From: an uncultured Nonlabens sp.
Lineage (GTDB): Bacteria > Bacteroidota > Bacteroidia > Flavobacteriales > Flavobacteriaceae
NCBI GenBank assembly: GCA_947491755.1
Contig: CANLKV010000002.1
Coordinates: 744,001 to 808,000, forward strand
Length of the DNA: 64,000 nt
Reading direction: 5' to 3'
Shown here: piece after piece, positions 42,618-51,416 of the stretch
Position numbering within the stretch: position 1 is the stretch's first letter
How the letters are laid out: each line of letters opens with the position of its first letter
The notes under the pieces: generated by a model
Databases searched by the model: none
Told to the model about the DNA's origin: nothing
What the model saw: only the letters and a program-made list of their open reading frames with translations
Program-made: the position numbers and the translations under genes

Positions 42618-43523
42618 CTATGTAATCGTTTGATTCTTTGAATTATATATGGATTTAATAATTCCATCGGTAAGACCTATTTTGGGCACGTGAATATTCT
42701 TTGCTTCACTCCATTTCATGGCGCGCAAATAAATGCGACAAGCAGGAATAATTACATCCGCTCGATCTTGATTCAAAGCAAGGTGATACATGCGCTCTTC
42801 ATAAGTATAACTTTGAAGCTTCTCGTAATAACTCGCTAGGTAAAAATAGGACAAGGGCTTGCCGTAAGATTTACCGCTGTTTTTAAAAATATTATTGATA
42901 TTCCCACCAGATCCAATTAACTCTATGCGCTTATATGGCTCGCACACCTCTTTTATCCAGCTTTCTGCCTCTGACCATAAAGAACTCTTGACCATATCGT
43001 TAAGCAATCTTACCGTTCCTATCTTAAATGATTTAGAAGTTACTGCATGACCATTTGCAAATAGAGTAAACTCTGTACTACCGCCACCCACATCGACATA
43101 TAAATAAACCTTTTCTTGATCTATAATAGAATGTAAGTCGGTCATCGCAATAATAGCTGCCTCGTGAGAGCCATCTATAATCTCAATATTTATTCCAGAG
43201 GTTTTTTTAATTTTTTTTGAGATACTGCCACCATTACTCGCGTCTCTCATGGCACTGGTAGCATAGGCTTTATAATCTTCTACCTCATGCACCTCCATCA
43301 AATTTTTATAAGAATTCATGGTTTTCAACATGCGTTCCACGTTGTAATCAGAAATTTCACCCTTGGTAAAAACATCCTGCCCCAACCGTATGGGAACACG
43401 CACCAGACTGGTTTTCTTAAATACAGGCGGCAAATCGTCAAATACGGTTGCTGTGGCAATCAACAATCGTATAGCATTTGAGCCTATGTCGATAGCAGCA
43501 TATTTTTTTATTTCAAAAGCCAT
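42618..43523 (-). CDS. ppx: Ppx/GppA-family exopolyphosphatase
   Basis: Enzyme of 301 residues that hydrolyses the ends of polyphosphate or converts pppGpp. The ASKHA fold motifs are AAIDIGSNAIRLLIA (phosphate 1), YVDVGGGSTEFTLF (phosphate 2) and RIELIGSGGNINNIF. It is the short form, lacking the extra C-terminal HD-like domain of E. coli Ppx. It lies just after ppk on the same strand (8-base gap), so synthesis and breakdown of polyphosphate are encoded together, as in many bacteria. Confidence 0.93.
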   Translation of the reverse strand: MAFEIKKYAAIDIGSNAIRLLIATATVFDDLPPVFKKTSLVRVPIRLGQDVFTKGEISDYNVERMLKTMNSYKNLMEVHEVEDYKAYATSAMRDASNGGSISKKIKKTSGINIEIIDGSHEAAIIAMTDLHSIIDQEKVYLYVDVGGGSTEFTLFANGHAVTSKSFKIGTVRLLNDMVKSSLWSEAESWIKEVCEPYKRIELIGSGGNINNIFKNSGKSYGKPLSYFYLASYYEKLQSYTYEERMYHLALNQDRADVIIPACRIYLRAMKWSEAKNIHVPKIGLTDGIIKSIYNSKNQTIT

Positions 43524-43531
43524 AACGCTTC

Positions 43532-45574
43532 CTATTTTTCTAGATAATAATCATAAGTTGCAAACTGTGACCTTATACGAGGTTGATCATTTTTTACATA
43601 CTCATTAGTTTGTTCTTTATCAATGACCCTAGCTTTCACATTGTCCTTCCAACAAATATCAAGGGTATCTAAGACCTCTTTTTTAATTTCTTCATCATAG
43701 ATAGGGCAGGCAATCTCGACACGATTATCAAGATTGCGTTGCATAAAATCTGCGCTAGAGATATATACATCTGGCTGTCCATCGTTATGGAAATAATAAA
43801 CACGAGGGTGTTCTAGATAACGATCTACAATACTTATAGCCTTGATATTATCACTCATGCCAGGTACTCCAGGGATCAAGCAACATATCCCTCTAATTAT
43901 CAACTCTATTTCAACACCAGCCTGAGAAGCCTCATAGAATAATGCAATCATTTTGTAATCAGAGAAAGAGTTGAGTTTTAAGCGAATTTTTGCTTTTTTC
44001 CCCGCTTTCGCGAAAGCGATCTCTCTACGCACTAATCGCTCAATGGCAGGCCTCAAAAAGTTAGGGCTCACTAATAAGTGTTTGTATTTATGCTGCTTAT
44101 AATTAACCTCAAAGAATTCAAAAACACGTTCTACCTCTTTAAGTATTTTACGATTTGCAGTAAATAGAGTATAATCTGTATAGATGCGTGCGGTAGACTC
44201 GTTAAAATTACCTGTGGAAATAAAACCATACCTTTTAAGAGTATCATTTTCTCTTCTTGTGATAACACAAGCTTTACAATGCACTTTAAGTCCAGGAACT
44301 CCAAATATCATTTTTATACCTTCCTCCTGCATTAATTCTGCATAATTAATGTTTGCCTGTTCGTCAAATCTGGCTTTCAGCTCTATCGATACGGTAACAC
44401 TTTTACCATTTTTAGCCGCATTAATTAGGGAACCTGCCACTTGAGAAACCTCGGCCAGGCGGTATATTGTAATTTTTATTTCTTCGACTAGTGGATCTAG
44501 TGCTGCCTCTCTCAAAAACTTTGTGGTACAAGCAAACGTGTGGTAAGGAGTGTACTGTAAAAAATCTTTTACTGCTATACGTTGCAATAATGATCCCTTG
44601 ATTTTAATATCGTCTATGGGCAAGGCCGGCTGTACCTTATAGAGTAAATCCTGGCGACCTAGACTAGGAAACTTTAAATAATCACGTCTATTGTGGTAAC
44701 GGCCGCTAGGGATTATAGAATCATCACCATCTATTTTTAGTTTTGCCATGATAAAATCAATCGTTTCTTGATTAATTTCGCGATCGTAGACAAAACGGAC
44801 GGGATCACCATCCTTGCGATCATAGACGCTATCCCTTATTTTTTCTAGCAAACTTTTTTTGAGATCCAGATCCATATCGAGCTCTGCATCGAGAGTCACC
44901 TTGATCATATGAGCCTCAATAGACTTGTAATCAAAAATGGTAAATAGGTAATGCATACGATGCCGTATCATATCATCAATAAGGATGATATATTGTTTAC
45001 CATCGTTCAAATCTGGTAGCACTACAAAACGACTCAAATGTTTTGGAATCTCTATAAGCGCATGCTTTACTGATTCATCTTTAAAGCACATTCTAACGGC
45101 TAGATAACCCATACCGTCTTGTAATGGAGGTAAAGCAGTAGATTCTTCAATCATAATTACTCCCAGCGCAGGACTAACTTTCTCATTAAAGTAGCTGCGT
45201 ATAAAGTCTTCATGATCTTTCAGCACTTCCGTCTCATCTACTATTATGATGTTTTCTTTTCTCAATTCTTCCTCCAGCTCTGCCAAAATTTGAAAACTAT
45301 GAGTTTGCTCTTGAATCACAGATTCATTGATCTTTTCTAATAATTGAGCTGCCGATATTCCTCCTAAAGATTTTGTAGCATTCTTTCCAGCGCGATGAAT
45401 GCGCTGTATAGTGGCATAGCGTACTTTAAAAAATTCATCAAGGTTGTTAGAGAAGATCCCTAAAAACCTAAGTCTTTCAATTAAAGGAACGTCCGGATCG
45501 TTAGCCTCTTGTAAAACACGAGCATTAAATTTGAGCCAACTAAGCTCTCTGTTATAAAATTGAGGAAGACTCAT
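43532..45574 (-). CDS. ppk1: polyphosphate kinase 1
   Basis: Enzyme of 680 residues that makes long-chain polyphosphate reversibly from ATP. N-terminal FYNRELSWLKFNARVLQEA and NNLDEFFKVRYATIQR are family signatures. The autophosphorylated histidine lies in LKVHCKACVITRREN near residue 430, where HAK is more usual. The Phospholipase D-like C-terminal domains have YGFISTGNFNESTARIYTDY and IYISSADFMQRNLDNRVE. Palindrome copy 11 reads AFAKA in REIAFAKAGKK near residue 522. The start overlaps the sixA stop by ATGA, showing coupling. Confidence 0.95.
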   Translation of the reverse strand: MSLPQFYNRELSWLKFNARVLQEANDPDVPLIERLRFLGIFSNNLDEFFKVRYATIQRIHRAGKNATKSLGGISAAQLLEKINESVIQEQTHSFQILAELEEELRKENIIIVDETEVLKDHEDFIRSYFNEKVSPALGVIMIEESTALPPLQDGMGYLAVRMCFKDESVKHALIEIPKHLSRFVVLPDLNDGKQYIILIDDMIRHRMHYLFTIFDYKSIEAHMIKVTLDAELDMDLDLKKSLLEKIRDSVYDRKDGDPVRFVYDREINQETIDFIMAKLKIDGDDSIIPSGRYHNRRDYLKFPSLGRQDLLYKVQPALPIDDIKIKGSLLQRIAVKDFLQYTPYHTFACTTKFLREAALDPLVEEIKITIYRLAEVSQVAGSLINAAKNGKSVTVSIELKARFDEQANINYAELMQEEGIKMIFGVPGLKVHCKACVITRRENDTLKRYGFISTGNFNESTARIYTDYTLFTANRKILKEVERVFEFFEVNYKQHKYKHLLVSPNFLRPAIERLVRREIAFAKAGKKAKIRLKLNSFSDYKMIALFYEASQAGVEIELIIRGICCLIPGVPGMSDNIKAISIVDRYLEHPRVYYFHNDGQPDVYISSADFMQRNLDNRVEIACPIYDEEIKKEVLDTLDICWKDNVKARVIDKEQTNEYVKNDQPRIRSQFATYDYYLEK
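44003..44018. repeat. dispersed palindrome copy 11, inside ppk1
   Basis: Exact CGCTTTCGCGAAAGCG, in frame as AFAKA within REIAFAKAGKKAKI. Confidence 0.97.
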
Positions 45575-46056
45575 AAATTCTTAGGAAATAAATTAAAGGT
45601 AGTGACACCATTCTCAAGAGCCGCCCATGGGGAATTGTCAAACTCAATCATTACCACACCTGTTGTGGGGATGTTATCAAAACGCTCTGACCCTAGCAAA
45701 CAAGCCAACTCTGTAAGGCCATGATTATGGGATACAAGCATACAGCTATTAATAGTATCGTCTAGATTCTTTATAACCTGGAGTTGTTCAATATGATCAA
45801 AAGTATAAAGCTGTCGTTTCAATTGTAATCTTTTAAGATCATAATCAATATACTCTGTAAGTATGGTAGCGGTTTGCAGCGCTCTTGCTGCCGTACTAGA
45901 GAGAATAAGCTCTGGATGATGTGCAAATTCCTTTAAAGCAGCACCTATATCATGAGCATCATCTATACCTTTTTGTTTTAAAGGGCGATCATGATCTCTT
46001 ACATCAAATTCCCAACTAGATTTACCGTGTCTTACTAGGATAAGTTGTTTTTTCAT
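45571..46056 (-). CDS. sixA: SixA-like histidine phosphatase
   Basis: Protein of 161 residues in the histidine phosphatase superfamily, with the RHG motif near the N terminus (LVRHGKSSWEFDVRDHDRPL) and the second histidine in LVSHNHGLTELACLLG. SixA removes phosphate from phosphohistidine domains. The placement between pdxH and ppk1 and the overlaps on both sides (TAATG with pdxH, ATGA with ppk1) show an operon. A link to the phosphohistidine step of polyphosphate kinase is possible but inferred only from position. Confidence 0.9.
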   Translation of the reverse strand: MKKQLILVRHGKSSWEFDVRDHDRPLKQKGIDDAHDIGAALKEFAHHPELILSSTAARALQTATILTEYIDYDLKRLQLKRQLYTFDHIEQLQVIKNLDDTINSCMLVSHNHGLTELACLLGSERFDNIPTTGVVMIEFDNSPWAALENGVTTFNLFPKNL

Positions 46057-46703
46057 TACGGCTGTAATCTTTTAAATGACCATTGATCATTCTCAATTGT
46101 GTAGAGTATCCGATCATGCAAACGGTTAGGCCTACCTTGCCAGAATTCAAAAGATAATGGCAAGCACTCGTAGCCTCCCCAGAAGTCAGGCAACGGAATC
46201 TCTTTTCCGTCAAATTTTTGCTCCATTTGATGTAGTTGTTCTTCCAGTTTTTCTCTAGAGGATACCGCTGCACTTTGATTACTAGTCCACGCTCCTAATT
46301 GACTACCACGAGGCCTGGAGTTGAAATAACTTTGAGACTTTTCTCGGCTAGTTTTTGCAATAGCTGCTTTAATGATGACTTGCCTTTCTAATGATGGCCA
46401 AAAAAAATGAAGGCAAACTTTAGGGTGTTTCTCGATTGCTTGTGCTTTCTCTGAAGAGTAATTTGAATAGAAAATTAATTTTTCATTTTCTATTTCTTTC
46501 AGGAGAACTATTCGGGATTTTGGAAATCCATCTGTCCCCAGGGTTGAAATGCTCATGGCATTAGCTTCCTCAATAGCAGGATCATTTTGTGCAGCTTGAA
46601 ACCATTGATCAAACACTTTATATGGATCTGAGGATAACTCCTGCTCTAGCAGGGCATCCTTTTCGTAAGATTTTCTAAGGTCATGCAAATTTTTACCCAT
46701 CAC
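46056..46703 (-). CDS. pdxH: pyridoxamine 5'-phosphate oxidase
   Basis: FMN enzyme of 215 residues forming pyridoxal 5'-phosphate, of normal length. It has the characteristic LRKSYEKDALLEQELSSDPYKVFDQWF N terminus, FPKSRIVLLKEIENEKLIFYSNYSSEKAQAI (FMN/substrate region), FFWPSLERQVIIKAAIAKT and the C-terminal RPNRLHDRILYTIENDQWSFKRLQP with the conserved RLHDR motif. First gene of the pdxH-sixA-ppk1-ppx group. Alternative start at the second Met. Confidence 0.95.
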   Translation of the reverse strand: MMGKNLHDLRKSYEKDALLEQELSSDPYKVFDQWFQAAQNDPAIEEANAMSISTLGTDGFPKSRIVLLKEIENEKLIFYSNYSSEKAQAIEKHPKVCLHFFWPSLERQVIIKAAIAKTSREKSQSYFNSRPRGSQLGAWTSNQSAAVSSREKLEEQLHQMEQKFDGKEIPLPDFWGGYECLPLSFEFWQGRPNRLHDRILYTIENDQWSFKRLQP

Positions 46704-46937
46704 CAGTTTTTATTGGCAATTTAAGAATTTGCTTGATTCTGGAAGATTAATCATTTACTAATAGTGAAATATGAAGATGGATACACCTACTTATTTGTGT
46801 TATGCACCTCAATTTTAAAAAGATGAGGTATTTTAAAAGAAAAGTCTCCATGCAAATGGAAATTTAAAACTTATAGAAAATAAATAGCCCAGCAAACAGA
46901 GTTTGCTGGGCTATAAGAACCATCTTTAAGATGGTAG
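46704..46937. other. gap between pdxH and tRNA-Pro
   Basis: 234 bases with no reading frame worth calling. It holds the tRNA terminator hairpin (46872-46913) and presumably the pdxH operon promoter near its left side. Confidence 0.55.
46872..46913 (-). terminator. terminator of the tRNA-Ser/tRNA-Pro transcript
   Basis: A 13-base stem, TAGCCCAGCAAAC / GTTTGCTGGGCTA (46885-46897 and 46901-46913), with a three-base loop. On the minus strand it is followed by TTTATTTTC, giving a T-rich tail 25 bases after tRNA-Pro. Confidence 0.8.
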
Positions 46938-47012
46938 TCGGGGTGGCAGGATTCGAACCTGCGACCTCCTGCTCCCAAAGCAGGCGCGATGACCGGGCTA
47001 CGCTACACCCCG
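46938..47012 (-). tRNA. tRNA-Pro (TGG)
   Basis: Full cloverleaf on the minus strand: acceptor CGGGGTG / CACCCCG, anticodon stem CCTGC / GCAGG around loop TTTGGGA, and T arm with GGTTCGAATCC. The anticodon is TGG. CCA is not encoded. Confidence 0.95.
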
Positions 47013-47075
47013 ATTTTTGATTTAATTCAGTATCGATAACTGAAAGGATTTCTCTTCGCTAAAAAACGCAGATAG

Positions 47076-47159
47076 CGGAGAGACAGGGACTCGAACCCTG
47101 GCGACGGTTACCCGTCGACAGATTAGCAATCTGCTCCATTACCACTCTGGCACCTCTCC
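47076..47159 (-). tRNA. tRNA-Ser (GCT)
   Basis: Class II tRNA with a long variable arm on the minus strand. Acceptor GGAGAGG / TCTCTCC with discriminator G, anticodon stem GCAGA / TCTGT around loop TTGCTAA, anticodon GCT, T loop GTTCGAGTC. It lies 63 bases upstream of tRNA-Pro in the same direction and is probably processed from the same transcript. Confidence 0.95.
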
Positions 47160-47249
47160 CAATTCTAAAGAACTTCGCTCGTTTCTCAAAGCGGTTGCAA
47201 ATGTACATTATGTTTACAATCTGCCAAAGAATAAATCTGCTTTTTTTAT

Positions 47250-49295
47250 CTATTCTGGATACTCTATTCTTAGGTGATACATACTAGCCAATTTCTTTTT
47301 GATAATAACCTTAATGGCTTCCAATTGTTTAAGTGTTATATCTGCATTTAAAAATTGGTTGTTTTTCATTTGACCATTAATTATACTTTCTACAAGTTTA
47401 TCTATGGCAACACTACTAGGGCTTTTTAAGCTTTTTGAGGCCGCCTCTACACTATCAGCAATCATTAAAATCGCGGTCTCTAGACTGTAAGGTCTGGGAC
47501 CAGGGTACTGAAAATCTTCAACGGATATATCTGGGTTGTCTGATTGCGCTTTTTTATAAAAGTAATAAACAAGACTATCTCCATGGTGCGTACGTATGAA
47601 ATCAATAATACGATCTGGCAGATTATTCTTTTTTGCGATTTCGATTCCATTGATAACATGGTCAACAATAATCTGTGCGCTTTCCTCTGGGTCTAAATCA
47701 TCATGAGGATTGATACCGTTACCTTGATTTTCAGTAAAATATGTAGGATTGATCATCTTACCTATATCGTGGTACAAGGCTCCTACTCGCACTAGCATAG
47801 CGTTTGCTCCTACCTCATTTGCTATAGTTTCTGCAATGTTTGCTACGTTAAGGGAATGATGGAATGTGCCGGGAGCCTTGTTGCTAAGTTCTTTTAACAA
47901 TTTAGAATTAGTATCAGACAACTCGAGTAAAGAAACATCACTCACTAAATTAAATAGCTTTTCAAATACGTAGATAAGCGGCCAGACAAAAAGCATAGCC
48001 AAACCGCATAGAGTAAAAAACAATAATCTACTCCACTCCCAGCCTATAACGCCGCCTTGATTCACTGCATAAAACGCAAAATATGATATAAAATAAACTA
48101 GAACAATTTGACCTACTGTCACAAATAGGTTTGCTCTTTTGTAGATTTCTTTTCCAGATAAAATGGTTACAATACCGGCCATTATTTGTAAGAACAAATA
48201 CTCTGCACTAGAAGGAACTACAAAGCTTAAAATAAAGATGATGATCACATGACTGAAGAGCCCTAACCGTGCATCAAAAAATGCTTTGATTATCAAGGGG
48301 AGCATGCATACAGGTACAATATAAACGTAGCTGGCGTCTAATTTTACAACAGTTGCGGTAAGTATTGCAAATAGAGAAACATTAAAATAAATAAAGAAGA
48401 GTTTTTTATTGCTTTGGTAAACTTCCTGACGGTATTTTTTGATGAATAGCAAGAGCATGGTTAGCGCCATCCCGACCAGTATAATATAACCCAGTAGTTT
48501 CCAATTATACTGAGAGTCCGACCACGTTTGTGACTCGTATGTGCTATTAAGGGTATTTAATATTTGTAGCTTGTCGCCCTCTACAATTTCGCCTTGAGCG
48601 ATAATACGAGCATTTTGCGCTATTAACCCTCTAGTAGGAAGGATTTTCTCGAGTTCGTTTTGAATCGTGAGATCTGTGAGCGCTTGATCGTAAAATACAT
48701 TAGGCTCTAATAAAGCTGAAAGCCGTCGGTTGAGTAGACCTTTAATGGTCTCAGGATACATAGAAAATAGTGCTGCAAGCTTTTGTTCCAGTAGCGTAGG
48801 GGTTATAAAATCACCGTATGTAATTTGTTTTATCTCTCCGTCGCCTTGCTTGAGAACTACCGGGTGAATACTTTTTAAATCTTGAATGTTTTCCAGGTAT
48901 CCAGTGTCATAAATCTGAGTCAAAAAAGGTTTTACATCATTTACCAGCCTGCGACTTAATTTATCATACAAACTATCTGAGATACCGGCCTGTATCATGT
49001 CTGTATAAATTGAGTATAAATTATCTACATCAACATCTACACTATAAAAATGACGCGGAGTCTGTTCTATTATTTCGAGCTTTTCTGTCTCGAGCTGCTC
49101 CTCACTCTTAAGGATTGCAAATCTAAAAGGTGCGTATAGGGTCTCATATTCCCAAGGTTCTCCCTGAGCATAATCATATTTAAATCGATCACTCTTAGGG
49201 AAAAAATAAACGATTGTAGAAGTACAGAAAATAATTAAAAACAACCTGATGACCAGGTCTTGATATCTGTAAAGTTGGTTCTTAGAAACTTTCAT
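47250..49295 (-). CDS. 7TM-HD phosphohydrolase (PgpH-like)
   Basis: Membrane enzyme of 681 residues. An N-terminal signal anchor (about 13-30) leads into an extracytoplasmic domain (about 40-260), seven membrane segments (about 265-460, from LGYIILVGMALTMLLLFI) and a cytoplasmic HD domain (about 475-680). HD motifs are FHHSLNVANIAETIANEVGA (helix with HxxxVA), VGALYHDIGKM (HD pair) and IRTHHGDSLVYYFY. This layout matches PgpH of Listeria, which degrades cyclic di-AMP. That activity is inferred from architecture. It stands alone on the minus strand, divergent from the second thiolase gene. Confidence 0.9.
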   Translation of the reverse strand: MKVSKNQLYRYQDLVIRLFLIIFCTSTIVYFFPKSDRFKYDYAQGEPWEYETLYAPFRFAILKSEEQLETEKLEIIEQTPRHFYSVDVDVDNLYSIYTDMIQAGISDSLYDKLSRRLVNDVKPFLTQIYDTGYLENIQDLKSIHPVVLKQGDGEIKQITYGDFITPTLLEQKLAALFSMYPETIKGLLNRRLSALLEPNVFYDQALTDLTIQNELEKILPTRGLIAQNARIIAQGEIVEGDKLQILNTLNSTYESQTWSDSQYNWKLLGYIILVGMALTMLLLFIKKYRQEVYQSNKKLFFIYFNVSLFAILTATVVKLDASYVYIVPVCMLPLIIKAFFDARLGLFSHVIIIFILSFVVPSSAEYLFLQIMAGIVTILSGKEIYKRANLFVTVGQIVLVYFISYFAFYAVNQGGVIGWEWSRLLFFTLCGLAMLFVWPLIYVFEKLFNLVSDVSLLELSDTNSKLLKELSNKAPGTFHHSLNVANIAETIANEVGANAMLVRVGALYHDIGKMINPTYFTENQGNGINPHDDLDPEESAQIIVDHVINGIEIAKKNNLPDRIIDFIRTHHGDSLVYYFYKKAQSDNPDISVEDFQYPGPRPYSLETAILMIADSVEAASKSLKSPSSVAIDKLVESIINGQMKNNQFLNADITLKQLEAIKVIIKKKLASMYHLRIEYPE

Positions 49296-49380
49296 TACTG
49301 CAAAGTAATAACAATGCGAGTAAAATAATGACAGTTTTAAATTTAGTTGGCATTTGAGTTGTTATAGCCAAGAAAACGTT

Positions 49381-49401
49381 TGCGAAATTATTATTTTCGC
49401 A
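49381..49401 (+). promoter_or_regulatory. operator-like inverted repeat before second thiolase
   Basis: TGCGAAA (49381-49387) and TTTCGCA (49395-49401) are perfect 7-base inverted arms with a 7-base spacer, placed 13 bases before the thiolase ATG at 49415. It may be a regulator-binding site or a leader hairpin. It shares the TTTCGC word with the dispersed palindrome but is a different sequence. Confidence 0.35.
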
Positions 49402-49414
49402 TGAAAATGATATC

Positions 49415-50590
49415 ATGAAAAAGGTAGTAATAGTTTCTTATGCAAGGACACCCATCGGTAGTTTTTTAGGTGCATTGAGCTCTGTTCCTGCGACTGAGTT
49501 GTGCTCAATTGCAATAAAAGGTGCTCTAGATAAGATAGATTTGGATCCCAAAGAGGTACAGGAAGTTATTATAGGTCACGTTGTGCAATCTAATAGTGGA
49601 CAGGCTCCCGCTAGACAAGCTGCTCTGGGCGCTGGCCTTCCTAACCACGTACCGGCTACAACTATTAATAAAGTTTGTGCTAGTGGAATGAAAAGCATAA
49701 GTATGGCTGCTCAAGCCATAGCGCTAGGTGATCAAGATGTTATTATTGCCGGCGGTATGGAGAGTATGAGTCAAATCCCTCATTATTTACCCATGCGTAA
49801 TGGACAAAAATTTGGTCCAGCTACAATGATAGATGGCATGCAGAAAGATGGTCTAGTAGACGCTTATAATCATGAAGCTATGGGGGTTTGCGCTGATCAA
49901 TGTGCTCGAGAGCACTCTTTCAGTCGTGAAGAACAGGATAACTATGCCATTCAATCTTATGAACGGTCTAGAAAAGCATGGGAAAGCGGCAAGTTTAATA
50001 ATGAAGTGGTTCCTGTAAAAGTAAAACAAAGACGAGGGGATAATATTGTAGTCGATCGCGATGAGGAGTTTTCTAATGTAAGAATGGACAAGATCCCTCA
50101 ATTGAGAGCTGCTTTTACCAAAGACGGCACCGTAACTGCCGCCAATGCAAGTACAATTAATGATGGTGCAGCTGCAATTATATTAATGAGTGAGGATAAA
50201 GCCAGAGAACTAGGTTTAAAGCCCCTTGCTACTGTCTTAAGTTATGCAGATGCAGCAATCGAACCAGAACGTTTTACTACTGCACCTGCCAAAGCTTTAC
50301 CTATTGCATTGAACAAAGCCAAAATCTCCATTGATCAAGTTGATTATTTTGAGCTAAACGAAGCCTTTGCAGTAGTGGGGCTTGCTAATATGAAATTGTT
50401 AAATATTGATGACTCAAAGGTGAATATTTATGGTGGCGCGGTATCATTAGGTCATCCTCTAGGCTGTAGTGGTGCAAGGATTGTAGCTACCTTATTAAGC
50501 GTTCTTAAGAATGAGAAAGGTAAAATAGGTGCTGCAGCAATTTGCAATGGCGGCGGCGGAGCCTCTGCCCTAGTTCTTGAGGCGCACTAA
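49415..50590 (+). CDS. acetyl-CoA C-acetyltransferase (AtoB-like thiolase)
   Basis: Thiolase of 391 residues with C88 in NKVCASG as acyl-carrying cysteine, H347 in GHPLGCSGAR, and C377 in AAICNGGGGASAL. The CNGGGG form resembles acetoacetyl-CoA thiolases, unlike the FadA-type gene at 1566-2759. It could make acetoacetyl-CoA or work in amino-acid or ketone metabolism. The downstream peptidase gene begins 4 bases after the thiolase stop. An operator-like inverted repeat precedes its start. Confidence 0.92.
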   Translation: MKKVVIVSYARTPIGSFLGALSSVPATELCSIAIKGALDKIDLDPKEVQEVIIGHVVQSNSGQAPARQAALGAGLPNHVPATTINKVCASGMKSISMAAQAIALGDQDVIIAGGMESMSQIPHYLPMRNGQKFGPATMIDGMQKDGLVDAYNHEAMGVCADQCAREHSFSREEQDNYAIQSYERSRKAWESGKFNNEVVPVKVKQRRGDNIVVDRDEEFSNVRMDKIPQLRAAFTKDGTVTAANASTINDGAAAIILMSEDKARELGLKPLATVLSYADAAIEPERFTTAPAKALPIALNKAKISIDQVDYFELNEAFAVVGLANMKLLNIDDSKVNIYGGAVSLGHPLGCSGARIVATLLSVLKNEKGKIGAAAICNGGGGASALVLEAH

Positions 50591-50594
50591 TACG

Positions 50595-51359
50595 ATGAAA
50601 TACGGCGTTTGTCATATAACAATTGCTCCATTACGATTTGAAGCCAGTGATAAAGCAGAGATGACTTCTCAAGTTTTATACGGTGAATCGTTTAAGGTGC
50701 TAGAGTTACGTAAATCCTGGTCTCGTATTAGATTAGCACATGATTCCTATGAAGGGTGGATTGATAACAAACAATATATAGAGGTTAAGAAAGAAGTTTA
50801 TCAAATTTTAAGTGACAAAAAGTCCATAGAATTCTCGTTAGACCCTATAGGAATGACCACACACGCGGACTTAACACTGAGTACCATTTTTATAGGCAGT
50901 GCGACATCTAGCGCCTCATTTTTAAAAGACGTAGCGCAACCTAAATCTGGATCGCAAGAAAGCTTAAAACGTTTGCCCAAAAGCAATTTGATTGATACAG
51001 CCCTGCTTTTTCTCAACGCACCTTACTTGTGGGGAGGTCGCAGCACAGTAGGAATTGACTGTAGTGGTTTTACTCAACTCGTTTATCGACTCAATGGTTA
51101 TGATTTGAGTAGAGATGCCAGCCAACAAGCAGAGCACGGTGATATCTTAAGTTTCATTGAAGAATCAGACCCTGGTGATCTTGCTTTTTTTGACAATGCA
51201 GAGGGAAAAATAACCCATGTAGGAATTATCATGAAAGACAATTACATCATTCATGCTCATGGTAAAGTCAGAATAGATCGACTGGATCAATCAGGAATTT
51301 TCAATCTGGAACAACAAACACATTCTCACAAATTGAGGATGATCAAGCAGATTTTATAA
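50595..51359 (+). CDS. NlpC/P60 (C40) cell-wall hydrolase with SH3 domain
   Basis: 254 residues from ATG 50595; an upstream in-frame ATG at 50577 would overlap the thiolase. An SH3-like domain at about 1-75 (HITIAPLRFEASDKAEMTSQVLYGE) is followed by an NlpC/P60 domain with catalytic Cys in WGGRSTVGIDCSGFTQLVYRL (about 152) and His in HVGIIMKDNYIIHAHG. It probably cleaves the D-glutamyl-diaminopimelate bond of peptidoglycan. No clear signal peptide is seen, so export is unclear. It follows the thiolase and is probably co-transcribed with it. Confidence 0.9.
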   Translation: MKYGVCHITIAPLRFEASDKAEMTSQVLYGESFKVLELRKSWSRIRLAHDSYEGWIDNKQYIEVKKEVYQILSDKKSIEFSLDPIGMTTHADLTLSTIFIGSATSSASFLKDVAQPKSGSQESLKRLPKSNLIDTALLFLNAPYLWGGRSTVGIDCSGFTQLVYRLNGYDLSRDASQQAEHGDILSFIEESDPGDLAFFDNAEGKITHVGIIMKDNYIIHAHGKVRIDRLDQSGIFNLEQQTHSHKLRMIKQIL

Positions 51360-51362
51360 ATG

Positions 51363-51395
51363 AAAAAGGTCCAACTTACAAGTTGGACCTTTTCT
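51363..51395. terminator. bidirectional terminator
   Basis: AAAAAGGTCCAACTT / AAGTTGGACCTTTT hairpin, between the converging C40 hydrolase and TPR genes. Confidence 0.88.
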
Positions 51396-51416
51396 ATTCA
51401 ATTAAGAATGTGAACT

